Shown here: one piece after another, positions 12,101 to 25,305 of the stretch
Layout of the letters: the number at the start of each line of letters is the position of its first letter
Position numbering within the stretch: the stretch's first letter is position 1
NCBI GenBank assembly: GCA_038049695.1
Contig: CP142451.1
Coordinates: 8,802,001-8,866,000, forward strand
DNA: 64,000 nucleotides
From: Cinnamomum chago
Lineage: Eukaryota > Streptophyta > Magnoliopsida > Laurales > Lauraceae
Direction of reading: 5' to 3'
Translations under genes and position numbers: made by a program
Notes under the pieces: model-generated
What the model saw: the letters and a program-made list of their open reading frames with translations, nothing else
The model's database searches: none
What the model was told of the DNA's origin: nothing

Positions 12101-13995
12101 TTTATGTTTATGGTTTCAGATAATCTTTTTGTTCATTGTTGTTCTGCTCATGTTATCTGGTGCTATTTCCTTTGTTTGGTCATTCCTTTTTTTCCATGTT
12201 CCTTTCATGCTCTCATTGAAAGGTGGTTTGCAGCTCCTTTTCCAACAAGGGGTCACATGTTATTGAAATTATTGGCAATGGGTGGGGTGTCTGGAAGGAA
12301 AGGAATGTGAGGTGCCTGGAAGGAGAGTGTTGTTCTCTAAACTTTTGAGTGATTATAAGGAACTTATGGGCCTTCTGGTGAGAAAGAGTTAAGGAGAGCC
12401 TTTTTATTACATGTGGAAGGAGACACGAATAGTAATCAATGAATATGCACCGCCTAGGAGAGAGGCGGTCAGAATCTGTCCCATTCCCAGAACAGGCTAA
12501 TAGAAAATTAATATGATTTATAGTCCTCTTGGGACTCAGTTACTGCATTGTGCATATTACTATATGGTTCTCTTGGACACATTTGCTTTTGTGTAGCTTC
12601 GTTTGTTTATGCTCATGAGTGTTTGTATAGGATATTATGGTGACATTATCTATTTTAACATGGTTGGTACATTCAAAATTTGCAGGCACTGTACCCTTTA
12701 AACTTCTCTTGCAGCTTACAACAGTTTTTCGAAATGGACTACGTGACAGGAGTGGGACTTTTTGTTACAAGGATCATTTGCACAAAAGTAATGTTCCTAT
12801 CTTGGCAGTTGCTGGGGACCAAGATTTGATCTGCCCACCTGAAGCTGTTTTTGGTATGCCAGATAGTGAGGACAGTGCATTTCTTAAAAGTGGAAATATT
12901 TTTTGTTGAGATTGTCCAGGCATGTTGATCACCTAAACATTCACCTTGTGGGCCTCATGGAGGATGGGAGATGCGCAGACTCTCTCCTGTCTAGGTGCAC
13001 TTTCATAGTGGTCCATTTTCATCAGATCACTAGCATCATGGATATGATGGATATTTAGAAGAGTTATCTTCCATACTTGGGCCCTTAAATTCAATGCTTC
13101 ACATGGCAGAAGTTTTGCCCACCTCTACTATTGTGGAGCCATACAAAATTGCGGTTTCTTTCACTGAAGCATCGTAGCATCCAAATCACTCTCTCGGTGT
13201 TGGGATCTGCCTACTTAGATATTAGGAAAGAGGAAGTTTCATACAGTTTGAAGACATTGGGATCCTTTGAACTCTCTGGGGAACTTTGAACCTGGATAGT
13301 TGTATATTCTGCTGTTTGGCTTGTCTGGAGAATTATCTTTGGAGAGCCCTCAAATTCCCAGATGAGCCCTTAATCCCCTTTTCTTCTTGCTCTTGAGAAT
13401 GGGCAGTTAACAAAAATGACTGCTGATTTCTTGATCCGGGAAATGAATGTCCATTGGAGTTGTCCCAAAGGGAGATTCAAAGGATCCAGATGGGCACTTC
13501 ATCATCCAATTACATGTTTTTTTCTGGTTTGGATATATTTTAGTTATTTCTCTCTAAGTTCTGTGAAATAAGATTCAAATGAGTTCTATATGTATGTTCC
13601 TGTTAGCATCTGCATTTGAACACTCAACTTTATGGTTGTCACTGAATATCCTTATACATTCACATATAGAGTTTACGGAACAAAACTCCATACTCAACTG
13701 ACTTATCTTAATTTGTTGATGGCAGAAACTGTCAAAATCATCCCTCGACATTTAGTCACATATAAACTCTTGGGACAACCAAACGGACCACATTATGGTC
13801 ACTATGATTTAGTCGGTGGGCGTTTGGTATGTTTTTCCTTTTAATCCATTCTAATTATAGACATTGAATTTATTCTGCATTTTATTATATGATTTGTGAA
13901 TGGAATGCATTGTAACCTTACCCTTTTTGTATGTCTAGGCAATTGAAGAAGTGTATCCGCCTATAATTGAGTTCCTCAGCCAGCATGACCAATGA
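7256..13995 (+). CDS. Alpha/beta-hydrolase family protein, UCP031088 / At1g15060 type (603 aa, 9 exons)
   Basis: Exons: 7256-7624, 7758-7835, 7950-8609, 9635-9737, 10296-10396, 10481-10655, 12686-12853, 13726-13826, 13939-13995. All introns are GT-AG and all phases close. The fold is split: an N-terminal strand/loop part (LLLLSGVGTNAIGYDLSPE, then DTWILEVRGAG), a ~200-residue mostly helical insert (about 150-365), then the nucleophile elbow GHSMGG with Ser390, an acid in GDQDLICPP (Asp542 likely) and His577 in GPHYGHYD. This completes a Ser-Asp-His triad. The last exons closely resemble my recollection of Arabidopsis At1g15060, including KPKDGKL, MMHPEM, LVLNNFC and LVGGRL. The N-terminus is Ser/Arg-rich with a run of six prolines and could be a plastid transit peptide, which is inference. 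The substrate is unknown. Intron 6 (10656-12685) carries LINE debris. The next gene is convergent. Confidence 0.93.
7650..7684. repeat. (CT)n microsatellite in intron 1 of the hydrolase gene
   Basis: An uninterrupted CT run lies shortly after the first splice donor (7625) and ends in TAGATG, which mimics a splice acceptor. The real acceptor is at 7756-7757, supported by the reading frame that follows. Confidence 0.85.
8743..8836. repeat. Small fold-back repeat in intron 3 of the hydrolase gene
   Basis: GATTTTCTCCTGTG at the left is answered by CACAGGAGAAAATTTTCC at the right, with further complementary pieces inside. This could be a small MITE remnant or a diverged inverted duplication. No clear target duplication was found. 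Confidence 0.4.
9161..9195. repeat. (CT)n microsatellite in intron 3 of the hydrolase gene
   Basis: A CT dinucleotide run of about 30 nt in the large third intron, far from both splice sites. Confidence 0.85.
10943..11010 (-). mobile_element. RTE-clade LINE 3'-end remnant
   Basis: Read on the minus strand it gives GTAGCCGACCCCAAATTGAT followed by AAGGCTCAGCTAATGATGA. This resembles the conserved 3' tail of plant RTE LINEs (CCGACCCCA...AAGGCTT...GATGATG). It lies in intron 6 of the hydrolase gene and is only a short, old fragment. Confidence 0.45.
11935..12400 (+). mobile_element. L1-type LINE fragment (zf-RVT / C-terminal region)
   Basis: The translated pieces DNLFVHCCSAHVIWCYF and LIERWFAAPF, followed by a Trp-Lys-Glu-Arg-Asn motif near 12285, match the zf-RVT region downstream of the reverse transcriptase in plant L1 LINEs. 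Reading frames are interrupted, with no RT or endonuclease nearby. It is a 5'-truncated dead copy in intron 6 of the hydrolase gene, on the same strand. Confidence 0.6.
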
Positions 13996-15584
13996 AATCT
14001 TTTGCACAAGGAGAAACACAGGTGTCTCACTGTGTCTCATCTCACATGTCTGCCCAAGAATCGATCCCTGGGTGGGTAGGTTATTAAAGTAGTATTGTAC
14101 AACTGTCAACAAAAAAAGGATCCACTTCAGAGAAGGTTTTTTTTTTTTTTTTTTTGGGCGCACACAAATGGTTGGTAGAGGTTCAAGTCTAACAGTGTAT
14201 TACTGGGTTAATACAATCGAAATTTATCTGCCTGCACATGGTCCTAATGGTAGGAAGTCTCTTTTGAGGGAAAGGGTTGGATGTTGGAGGACTACAAGTT
14301 GCAGTCTGCAGTAACTGAAACATTGCCAGGATCCCAGTTTAGAGGATTATCAATTGGAGTCTACAGTTACACCATCTCCCTAATGGTAAGACATTGTATT
14401 AGTTGATCCCCTGCTTGGTTGCTGTGAGAATCAATTAAAAAAAAAAATAAGAGAGAATTTCATCTCTTTCAAAGATCTAACGCTGTTGTCTGTGTATTTT
14501 CACCAGTGTTATGTTTTTTTAGGTGATTGGCAATGAAGAAAAAGTTTGGCATGATGTTGACTATAGATCATGTGATGTATTTTTCATGAAAATTGTCATT
14601 TCAAATTTAGGAAAATGATACCGTAACAGCTGGCTGCATATGATCTTTTTTCCGGTCTAAATTTGATTCTAATTGAAGTGATTACTTCATTTACCCACTT
14701 GGGAGTTGGAGGAGTGGCAATGAGGCATGGGTTTGCGCCCTGCCCCCACCCCATATTTGAAACCTGCACCAGATCTGGCCGCCTATTGGGTCTGAAAAAA
14801 AAAAGTTGGGCTTTTTTTTGGTCAAGCTTTGTCCCTGGTGGGCCCTTACCATCTATCTTATGCCTTGGTTTTAGTACTCAGTCCAGGCTGGATCCATAGA
14901 TTGGTTCTGTTAGATATCTGGATTCTGGGCTTTGATTATGTGGCAAAAGGGCCAAAAACCCAGTACAATGCAGCCTGAACGATTGGCACCTGTATTTAGG
15001 AGCATTAATGGGCCGACCTGCGGCTTATCCATGCCAGGCCCAATTTTTGAACACTCTTTAGCCTACATCTAACATGAGCCATGATGTTAGACTCAAGCCC
15101 GCCCTTTAGTCAACCAGGCTTGGGCCGGATGGGCCTTTTTTTTTTTTTTTTTAGTTGTATGGGTAACAACTGTTGAGACAAACTATCACTAATTATACAG
15201 CACTATTTATTCAGCTGGGCCAGACTTTGGGCTTTCAAACACTAAATCAAAGTCAGGCCCAAATACTAAATGTGGCTGAATTAAATCTCCGAGCCGAACC
15301 CAAATTCGTCTGGGACCGGATTGTTACGGCCCATGGGCACCGAGCCAACACTGCTGATATTGTGGCTGATTGGTCCATATAAACGATGAAAAGCCCAGTC
15401 AGGCCAGCCCGATATTCAAAACAAAAAGTCTACTTGGACAAACTTTTTGGCCAGAATTTTGGCCAACCCCCATGGTTTGCATTGAATATCGTCCATGTAG
15501 CATTACTCAAAACAAGGCAACCACCCCCCACCCAAATCCACCAAAGATCAGTTTTTGGGCCAATTGTCATTCATCATTCTACGC

Positions 15585-15959
15585 TAGGGGTGCTCATGGG
15601 CTGGGACTATGTTTGGTTTGAATTCTAAAATAAAGGTCCAGTCCCAACCCAAGTGACCGAATCGGGCCTTAAGTGGCTGGTCCAAGCCCGAACCATCCGA
15701 AAATGAGTTAGTCCAAGAGTTTGTTTTATAAAAATAAAAAGAGGTCTTACTCTTATTTGCATAGATCCAAGTTGTAGCTCAAGTGGTGACAGCAGTCACA
15801 CGTGGGAGATGCAGGGAGGGCTTGAGCTCTCTACAACTGAATACAGGCCCAGACCATCTATTAAATAGGCATAAACAAGACATCTGAGCCCAGCCCAAGT
15901 AGAAATATCAACGGCTCAAGCCCAGCCCAGCCCAGTCCATGTAGAACTTATCACCTCTA
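15585..15959. mobile_element. hAT-like MITE with GGGCTGGG-type interior
   Basis: The left end is TAGGGGTGCTCATGGGCTGG; the right end, read in reverse complement, is TAGAGGTGATAAGTTCTACA. The terminal TAGRGGTG is shared with the better-preserved copy at 57296. No matching 8-bp target duplication remains, so the call rests on termini and composition. A SINE head seems to be inserted in it. Confidence 0.4.
15766..15850 (+). mobile_element. SINE head fragment (tRNA-derived)
   Basis: The motif GTAGCTCAAGTGG resembles an internal Pol III A box, and AGGGCTTGAGCTCTC about 45 nt later resembles a B box. The 3' part and tail are missing. It is probably a truncated relative of the SINE at 32206. Confidence 0.35.
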
Positions 15960-16403
15960 TCGCAATGTCTCACACCATGTTTTTTTCGTTTTCATTTTAA
16001 ACGTTGGCTAGCCATCATTTCATCGAACAAAAGGATAATCTCATGATCAGACCCTTTCGATCCGACTACTCCTGCCCGTTGGATATTAATCCAAATATTT
16101 GATATTGCATTCAAGAAAGAGAGAGAGAGAGCCGTGAGCCCGTGACCGACCTCTCTGATACATATATCCCTGAAAACTCATTATTATTATTATTAGCCTG
16201 GGTTCCAAAGGGAATGGCCTATACTTTTAAAAAGACAAATGAATGTGAGAAAAATAAAAACAATAATAGCAAACATTTTCTGTCCTAATCTATGGGGGGG
16301 TACCTGAGCCAAAAACCATCTTCCTCTATGCCCTTCCTAAAAAATAATAATAATTAAAGATATAAAACAGAAAACATGGAAATTAGATGTCCTTTTCCTA
16401 AAA

Positions 16404-19400
16404 CTATTTGGGAGGGGGGCTTTCATCTTGTGCCTTGACTTTACCTCGCAGCAGCACGTCCCCAAAGTTGCCCCTCATGATTCGCCTGAACCGAGTGTCC
16501 TCTGAAGGAGCTTGAGGAGTGGGGGGCTGCGACGTAACAACCGGTGGTTCTGTGAAATCTGTACTTTCCTTCTTACCCAGCAGTCCACTCTCACCAAAGA
16601 AACTGCTCACTGATGATGCAATGCCAACGCCCATCACCTTACTAATAGTCTCGAATGTTCCACCGGACCGTTCTTTCAATATGACCTCAAGAGCTTCTTT
16701 ATGCGCTGGATCAAGGGAATCATAGTCTTTTAGTAAATTCTGGATTGCTGGCAAGAGGAAATCTCGCACACTAGTTGCTGGAATATCTGCAGCAGCCAAG
16801 AGACAGAGGGTGCCTTAGATAAAAAAAAAAAGTAAATTTGTGTGCATACACACACATGCATAGAATGTAGGTTTTTCCACCTAATAGGGGTGTTATTATG
16901 AACACCTCTAAAACCCCTCATGGACTATTGTACTATTGATTGACGCGAAAACTCCATGACAAAACAGATTTTCAGGAGGCAATCAAGTTCCACGCATCAA
17001 TGTAGCACTTTACACCATACAGAGGAACATGGGCTCCATTTGCAGGGTATCCTCCCTAGAAATGACCCAGCTGTGATTTTTATAAGAAAAAATTATCCAC
17101 TCATCAAGAGAGGTAGTGATATTTTCCCCTTTTTAAGTATCATCCGGTAAAATGTAAAAAACAGATGAGAATCTGCCCAACCAGGTGAGTTTTACTTTCC
17201 TCTCCTATGTCTCCATGTTTCCCCGCATGGTATTTTGATGGGGATTTTCCCTATCTCTCTGTCACCACATCCAACTTGCTTCTTCAAGTAAGATTTCATA
17301 ATTTTAACAAAAAAAGATAGAAAAATAATAGTGTGACAAAATATTAAGAATAATTAATCACAAAGATGATCCAAATAAGAACCAAACCTGTAGCATCCAA
17401 AGCACGAATAGATTCACAGAATGCATTAGCCCTATCACGGCGTCGCATCACATCATTTCCATGTGGAGGCATGTTCGTAAGTTGGAAAATCTTCGACAAA
17501 AGATGTGCATGAAGTCAAAGAAACAGAAGAGCATTACTAGAAGAGACCAAAATGAGTTAAGACAGTCATTTATTAAGAACTATTTTAAAAAAATGCAAGC
17601 TATTCTTCTTAAGCCTTTTAATAAGGTTGAGGATATAATCTCGCAATCTCTCTGTTGTATGAGGAACAGCCACCACTAATGCACGAATAACAGCAATGGT
17701 GGCCTCATGGGATCCATCTTCCAAGAAAGCATCCATTTGAACACGTATCTTCTCAACAATCTGAAATAAGTAAATTTCTATCAGCCATGCCTATGAAAAA
17801 AAGACAATACTAAAAAAATTCCACGTAAACTTAATGTCAACATTGGTCACCGTATCATTTTTGAAATGCTGGGCAACAGCTCCAAATGCATCTATGCTTG
17901 CGTACTTTACATTCAAGTTTTGATCAGAACCAAGAGTGACAAGGGCAGGTAACACATGCGACGAAGCAACTTTCACATCAACGTATGGAACCTAACAACA
18001 GGAAGTACAAGAGTAAGCTACAATATACACATCAATGTTATTGCTCACAATGACATTTTTTGAAAGTAGAAATGCGTACTAGGACTTTCAACATATTGGC
18101 AGCACTGATCTTCATATTAAGATTGGAGCTGACAACCATTTCCCACAAAATATTAAAAATGATCCCATGATGCTCCTCAAATGTGCTGCAGTAAGCGAGA
18201 CTTAAGCTGTTACTTTCTTGCAAGCAAACAAATTTAATTTTGAGGAATATTGCAAGCACCTAACTACCGAAAATTGCTCTTGAACCGAAGAAATATGCCA
18301 GGTTTTTACACAGCACAAGATACCAACCTAAGGAAGCGAACTGCATCAATGATCTCTGCAGTACGATATGTTGACCAAGAACCATCCCTCAATGTATTTT
18401 GAAGCAACAGTTTTCTCAAGTAATCTGCTAGCTTCTCATGCCTACTTGGAACACCCAAAATGCCAGCCAATAGAAGAGGAAGGACACACATAATAGCAAG
18501 TTTCTCAGCCAAAACAGTTTTAGGGCGCAAGCCTGTACTTAAACAAGAGAGGAAATAGTGATATACAGTAGTATTAAGTGATATAGAGTAGCATTAAAAA
18601 CATATTATAGGTTTGAAACGTTTTACCTTTGATTCTTGACTGCATGGCAGCAGGGAAAAGTGACAAATCACCATCATCCCCTACTGCCACCAAGAAAACA
18701 GGCAGCATTATGTGTGTACGGTACTCATCCCCAAATAGTTCAGAAACAGACAGCAGAAACTGCATTAACAACATTCAAATTACAAATTGCTTGTCAGAAA
18801 GAATTGCACTCTTCTCAATACACCAGCAAGAATATTACAAAGAATTCCAAAATTAAAACTTAAATGACTCACATACCTTTGTAGTTTGAGTTCTTAGATT
18901 ATCTTCTTTTTGAGGCAACAGACAAGCAAGTTGAATCAAATCAGGAAAACAGTCCATGTGCATCCATTCAAATGCAGGCCACTCGACATGTCCCCTATTC
19001 AAAGCACCAAAAGGAGGGAAGAAAAGTACAAGCAACAGATAAAAATGCTGTAAGATTTTGCAAGCAATCTTCCCGTGACTATGAAGATCCCCACCCCAAC
19101 AAAGAATAGAAGTGTTTCAGAAAATCGAGCATACCCTGCATACATTTCAAGCATAGAAAGAGACAATATGAATTTCCCTGATTCTGAGGTTGCAACAGAA
19201 GTAAATGGACAGGTTTCAATTGCTTTCCGGTGTACAAAAGGAAACAATTCTGTCAGCATCCGCAGCAGAACCTCAATGTTCCAGCGCTCTCGTTCACCTA
19301 GAACACGAAGATGAGAATCTACAGAATCTTCAACTCCTGAAAGAGGGGGACAGCGCTGACAAATTATGACAGCATCAGCAACAAGGAGTAAGTTCCAAAT

Positions 19401-22400
19401 GAATCCAACAGTAGAAAACATCCCATTAGAAGCACATATACCTGAGCAGAGCCCAAAATATGGGAAAGTACAACTCTTAGGATGTGGTCCAATTTGTTCC
19501 CCCAACTTAAGACAGCAGGGACTAGTTTTTTGAGTGAAGTTTCAACAACCGCTCCTGAGGGGTCGCACACCAATTGGAACATCAACTCCTCGACCTATTC
19601 AACAAAGAGAAAGGTGTATTTGGAAAATCTCTTTTCTTTTCTTTTTCTAATGACATAATTTTATGATTAGGGGAAAAAGCCTCCTGGCTATTCCCAAAAC
19701 CATGCACTTCTGCCTGTTCTAGAGCTTACATTGCAGCCAATTCTGTCAATTCAGTTTTCTGCTCCATGAGTGCCTCTGAGCATATATAGTGAGGCTGAGG
19801 CTGACCTTGAAATATTTGTCCATATTTGGGAAGAGAGGAAGCAGCAACGCCAGGTTATGAGCAGCAGCCTCTCGCACAACTGTTGCCGAATCCTCTATCA
19901 GTTGTTGCACAATGGATAAAATGAGAGAATCACGGATCTCAAGTCGAACAAATTCTGCAAGCTCTCCACAAGATTGAGCTACAAGCAGCCTTCGCTCCTC
20001 AATTTGGTGATTTATCTACAGTTCAATAAATTGTTATTATGCAACTATTCTTGTCCAGGTAAACATTTTTTGGGATAAACAAAGCATCTTCCTCAAGAAT
20101 GACAATAGCATATCACCTGTTCCCAACACTGCGGAAGCAATTCTGATTCAGTTCTCATCTCCCCAATATTCTTAGCAAGACTAACACACGCCTGAAATGA
20201 GAACGGATAGAGTTCAGCAACAGATTTCTTCCATAAATATATCTGAAGTGAATATCATGGCTCAGATAAAAGAGAGGATGATGTCTGTGTTTGGGTGCTG
20301 TAGATGGTAACTTACATCCATTATAACCCGTCTCTGCTTCTCATCTGGCCGTTTGATTAAGTTAAATAATGTGTGTGTTAAAGAATCCCGTATGTTGCTA
20401 TCTGGATGACGCTCGATGGCACACATTATTAGAGGAATAAGCTCCTGCGAGCATTTAGCATCATGTCAATGAAAGATTAATCTTCATTTCATAAAACCAG
20501 AGAGAGGTATAAGAAGTGAACCTCACGATGGTTGATCAGAACATATGGAACAATCTTTGGCAAAGCATCAGAAAGGATCTGAATAGTTTCCAAACCCTGA
20601 AACATAAATCTTTTCTTTAATTGATATAGTAAGGAAATTTAGCTTGTTTTTTAGTACAAGAACTAAATCATACCATCTTTACAGAAACTCCCTTCAGACT
20701 GTCAACCTGCTCCTTATGTTCCAATGTATGTACAGAGTCATGTTTGTTGACACTTGTCACACTTCCATTGTTTTCAATAGCAGCATTGCCATTGAGAGAA
20801 CTTACAACAGGCCGAGGTGCACTGTCTTTGGGCACAATTGTGTCATTCTCCAAGGTCTGACAATTAGCATCTTCATTATCTGGGGTTCCAGATACAAAGT
20901 CTTTGGAGTGAGATGCCACGCCTTTATCTTCATGTATCTCAACAACTTCTTCGATCTGTGTAACCTCATTCTCACGACTGATAGGCTCTACACTACTCGT
21001 GATGGTGGATGTATTAAGTTTTAGACGTTCTATTTCCATTTGCAAAGATTTTATTTCTTCCTTGTAGCTGTCAATGTATGATGCTTGCAACTTTTCAGTA
21101 TCTGCACCAGCCCATGCTCGACTTGCTTGAGATCCTTCAATATGCATTTTCAGTGAAGTGATTTCTGCCCTACAGTCATTAAGGTCTTTTCTCTGAAGTT
21201 CCAGTGATTGCTTTAAATCTTGCACCTACAAGATATAATGCATTCTGCTTCACAAATATCATCAGAATATGACTTGTTAAATGTAACAATTCAATAAACA
21301 AGAAGTACCAGAATCTCCCTGTCTTTGAGGTCCTTCTGGACAGCTTCTAAGGACTTCATTAATGCAATTATTTGACCATCAGCCAACTCCGTGCTTTTAA
21401 GCAATGACTCTTTTTCATGATTAAGCATTTCATTTGCTTTCAGTAATGACTCTCTTTCTCGAAGAAGGGCAATCTTCTCCTGGAGTATGACAACCATGAT
21501 AAAAGGATGCATCATTTGAAGTTAGCTAAAACCTTCATTACGGAAATCATGGGAAAAAAAAGATGCATCATGCAAAACAAATTCAATTCAGTCTAGAGTA
21601 ACATATTAAAACTTCAAACCTGCATTATGGAAATTAGCTCCTAAAAGATGAATCACACTCATGCATTAAGAGGGGTGCTAGAAAACCCAGCTTTGCTTTT
21701 TAAAGTATGCTTAAGTTTGTGTGGGAACCACCTGGATGCATGTCAATCATAAGGATAGGAGGATGAGAGGGTTGGCCAAATATCACTTTGATTAGATCAT
21801 CCTGACCCACCTTACTTTAGGGCCTCAGAATTTAAGAGACTTATAATGCATTTTCATCGAGATTCAATTCAAAGGTGGATGATGGTTGGATCGACATCGA
21901 ATTGAGGCAAGTGGCAATTCAACAGAGATAGACGTGTGTTTGTGTGGGGACTTCGATTGATCATAGGCGAGTCCCGTTGTAAGAAGTAGAAACAGGGTTT
22001 AAAAGCAAACCCCTTTTTTTTAATTTTATCCATGAATAAAATTAGCACTAGTCATCAATGGAAGAAACTTTGATTTCTAAAGGAGCTTCCTACAATGTAC
22101 TTTTCAGTTTTCCCCTCTTAAGAAATCTACATCATTGCAAGAAACCAACTCCAGGAAAGGTTCAAGGACTACCTCAGCAGCCTCAGCCGTGGATGAAAGG
22201 TACTCATAATAATAGTGACGCAAAGCATCTGGTACACAAGCAGGTGTGTTCTGCCAAACATCAAGGTCTTGGTCTGTAACCTGCATGACAGGAAGCTTCC
22301 TTAATATTAAATCACTATCAATAAATTGATAAATGTAGGTACAAAATACATTCAATAGTCACAATGAAAATATATTTTAACATTCCAATAACCAAAATTG

Positions 22401-25247
22401 CTTCATTATGTGGTTCAAAGGAGTTCATAGTGTCCTTGTACTTGATCATGATTTACACTTAATAACACGTATAGTGTGTGCGATATGATATGCATGTTAT
22501 GTGTGTAAAGGTGGTTCCAGAGGTTGACCTTGCTATAGGGTTTCATATGGTAGAGTCAGATTTGCACATGCAAGGCCCAAATTTTAAAAAATCAAAATGT
22601 TCACCTGACGCGCTTGTGCATTTTGAACCTTGGGGGGTCAAATCCGCTTTCATGTTAGCAACACCATCGGATTGAAAATGAAATGTGATCAAACCATAAT
22701 AAACAAATTGATTAACAAATCACAATATTCTCCAAAAATGATGCCTCCTTCCATTGATCTGGACTGTTGGTGTGATGCACAATATGCTCCTCCATTGATG
22801 ATTAAAGTTCATAATTGTCAATTTTATTTCAGACCTTGTTTCGGTTTATTTCTAGACTGAAATGTTTCAGACGACTCAGCATTATGGTATTTCATTTTGG
22901 AAAGGGCTGGGTATGTAGTGGTATATACATCCCACATCAGAAACATGCTAGTCCTGATCTTGGGTATATGTGTGTGACCTGACCTTAACTCCACATGAGG
23001 CCTTTTAAAACTATACGGCAAGATTGGGTTGAAATTCCATGAGCCAAAGGGGTCAATATCATGAAGATACTAGGCCCAGGGTCGTTACAGTAAATAAAAA
23101 AGAAGTGAAATTAACATATATGTTATATATTTTTAATTCATTCTACTAAATCAGCAATATAATATGTTGCTCCTACATGTCAAATAAATGATTGTCAGAC
23201 ATGACTGTGACTGTGGAATTATGACATCCATTCTCAACTCGTCTCTAATAATCAATATTAGACTAAACTAACATAAATTAGAACAAATTCACTTAATTGT
23301 TACATCACAGTGGGGCGTATTAGTACCTCAATCAAAATTAAAAGCCTTTTTTCACTATTTTCCTTGTTCAGCTGGAACCTGGCCATTTTGACCTCTTCAA
23401 CAAGGCCGAAATAGTCAGAAATCCTGACCAAAATTTTGTATAACATTGGTTGGTTCAATCACCTGAACTGAATAGTTTTGGCTGTTTGGCTGAAACGAAC
23501 CGAAGTTGACTATTGAACTCAAGTTTCACTTCAATAAGAGAAAATATCACCAAGGATTGCTCAAAAATGATTTGACAACAATTTTTAAATAGGCGTATTC
23601 AACAATCATTATTTCTTTTAATAAAGAATATTTTGGGCTTCTAACTTGTGGACAGCAATTTGAATGAATGGTTTGGATATCAGGTAGTTCAATTGAATAT
23701 AAAATTCAATTTATCAAAAGATTGTTATGCATATGGGACTAAATCACATCTTTAACGATCTGTTTAATCTGTCAGTGATGATTACACTGAAAACTGGACC
23801 CATGTGGGTAAATATGGATGGGGGGGCAACTTTTGAATGGCTTGGAACTTCATGGGTCGGGGCCATACTTACGAATTTGACTCAACCTTATGGTAAGGTA
23901 AAGCATAACTCAGGTTTCTGTGTGTGTGAATGTGGCGACATGATGTAATTACATATCGCTGCAAGTTACACTTGAGGCCTTTAGGTAAAGTGGTAAGCTA
24001 CTAGCCTTTGGCCATGCAGAGGCAAGAGAATTAAGCATGCTAAGAAAAGATAAGGTCTACGTCCTTAGTGTCTTTTAGACCTTTTAAGACTAGACAGGAA
24101 GACGTAAATAAAGCTGGAGAGAGAGAGAGAGAGGTCTACATGACGCCCGGGTGTTTTCAAAAGTTAAAACGGCACTATTTGTAACGAATAAGAGGAGTCC
24201 ACGTAATCATATCACTTACGAAGCTTAAATGCCCATTCATAACTTCCATTACCTCTTCCTTGAAACTAGCTACAACTCTGCATTCAAAATCCCAACTTTC
24301 TCTTGAAAAAGCAACTAATCCTTTCCTAGTTTTTCTCTCTTTTTTAACAAATCATTAAAGATTCACTTCCCTATTTTCCTCCTTGTCAATCAAGCCTCTT
24401 ATTTGTGATTGAATTTGGGAGTCTCTTATTTGTGATTATTTTTAGGCTTACATTCATATAGACTATTCGCCAGAGATCATTGGTGGGGTCTGCTTATGAA
24501 AAATCCATACTGATCAAAATAAATGGCCCCCTCATTTTTTTTAGTCATCAATTGATTTTAATCAAATATGAATTGGGCCCACCATCAGATTGAACAGTAT
24601 TGATGGGACACATATCTAACTTTTGTGCAAATTTGTCTTTAAGGGTCCGTTTGGGAAGGGAGGAGGGGAGGGAAAATTTGAGGGGGAAGTAAAATGAAGG
24701 GGAGGGGAGGAAAAATTAATTTTCCCTCCTCTTGTTTGGGAAGTAAAAAAGTAAGGGGAAGGAAAGTGAAAAAGTATAATTTTGTTTTTAGTGAGGTACA
24801 GAAAAAAAACTATTTTACCCTTGCTCTTAAAAAAATTCAAATAAAGTAAAAGGGCATTTTAGTCATTTCTTCCCTCTCTCCTCACTTTCCCCTCATTTTC
24901 CCTCTTGTTTTGGGGGGAAAATTTTTGAGGCAAAAAGGTGTTTTTTTCCTTCCATTTTCCTCCCCCCCATTTTCCCTCCCCCCTTCCCAAACACCCCCCA
25001 AAAGCACTTTCCCTCCACTTTCCCCCCTTTTTTTCCTCCCCCCCATTTTCCCCCCCTTCCCAAACAGACCCTAAGTAATTATTTTCTACTAAATGCACCA
25101 TGGAAAGTGGGAGAGGGGCACAATTTCTCTTCTCCCATCTTATCTCCCTTCCACTTTAAAAGAATCCCTAAAATATTAGTGTACATGTTGAATGGCTCTT
25201 TCTTTCTTGCATTTATTACAAACCAGATGGATGCGGCATTTTGTAGA

Positions 25248-25305
<58 letters not shown>

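Larger units (their letters stand above)
13996..16403. other. Gap between the convergent hydrolase and RELCH-like genes
   Basis: It holds the two 3' ends and several repeats. There is a T run at 14138-14155. GGGCC/AAGCCC-rich repeat DNA at about 14900-15400 resembles degraded hAT-type elements. A hAT-like element lies at 15585-15959. A GA repeat (16108-16121) and an ATT repeat (16185-16194) follow. No gene can be supported. Confidence 0.55.

Noticed and set aside
17461-17679. Plus-strand open frame over the exon 18-19 region of the RELCH-like gene
   Set aside because: It is a shadow of the minus-strand exons and the AT-AC intron, and matches no protein.
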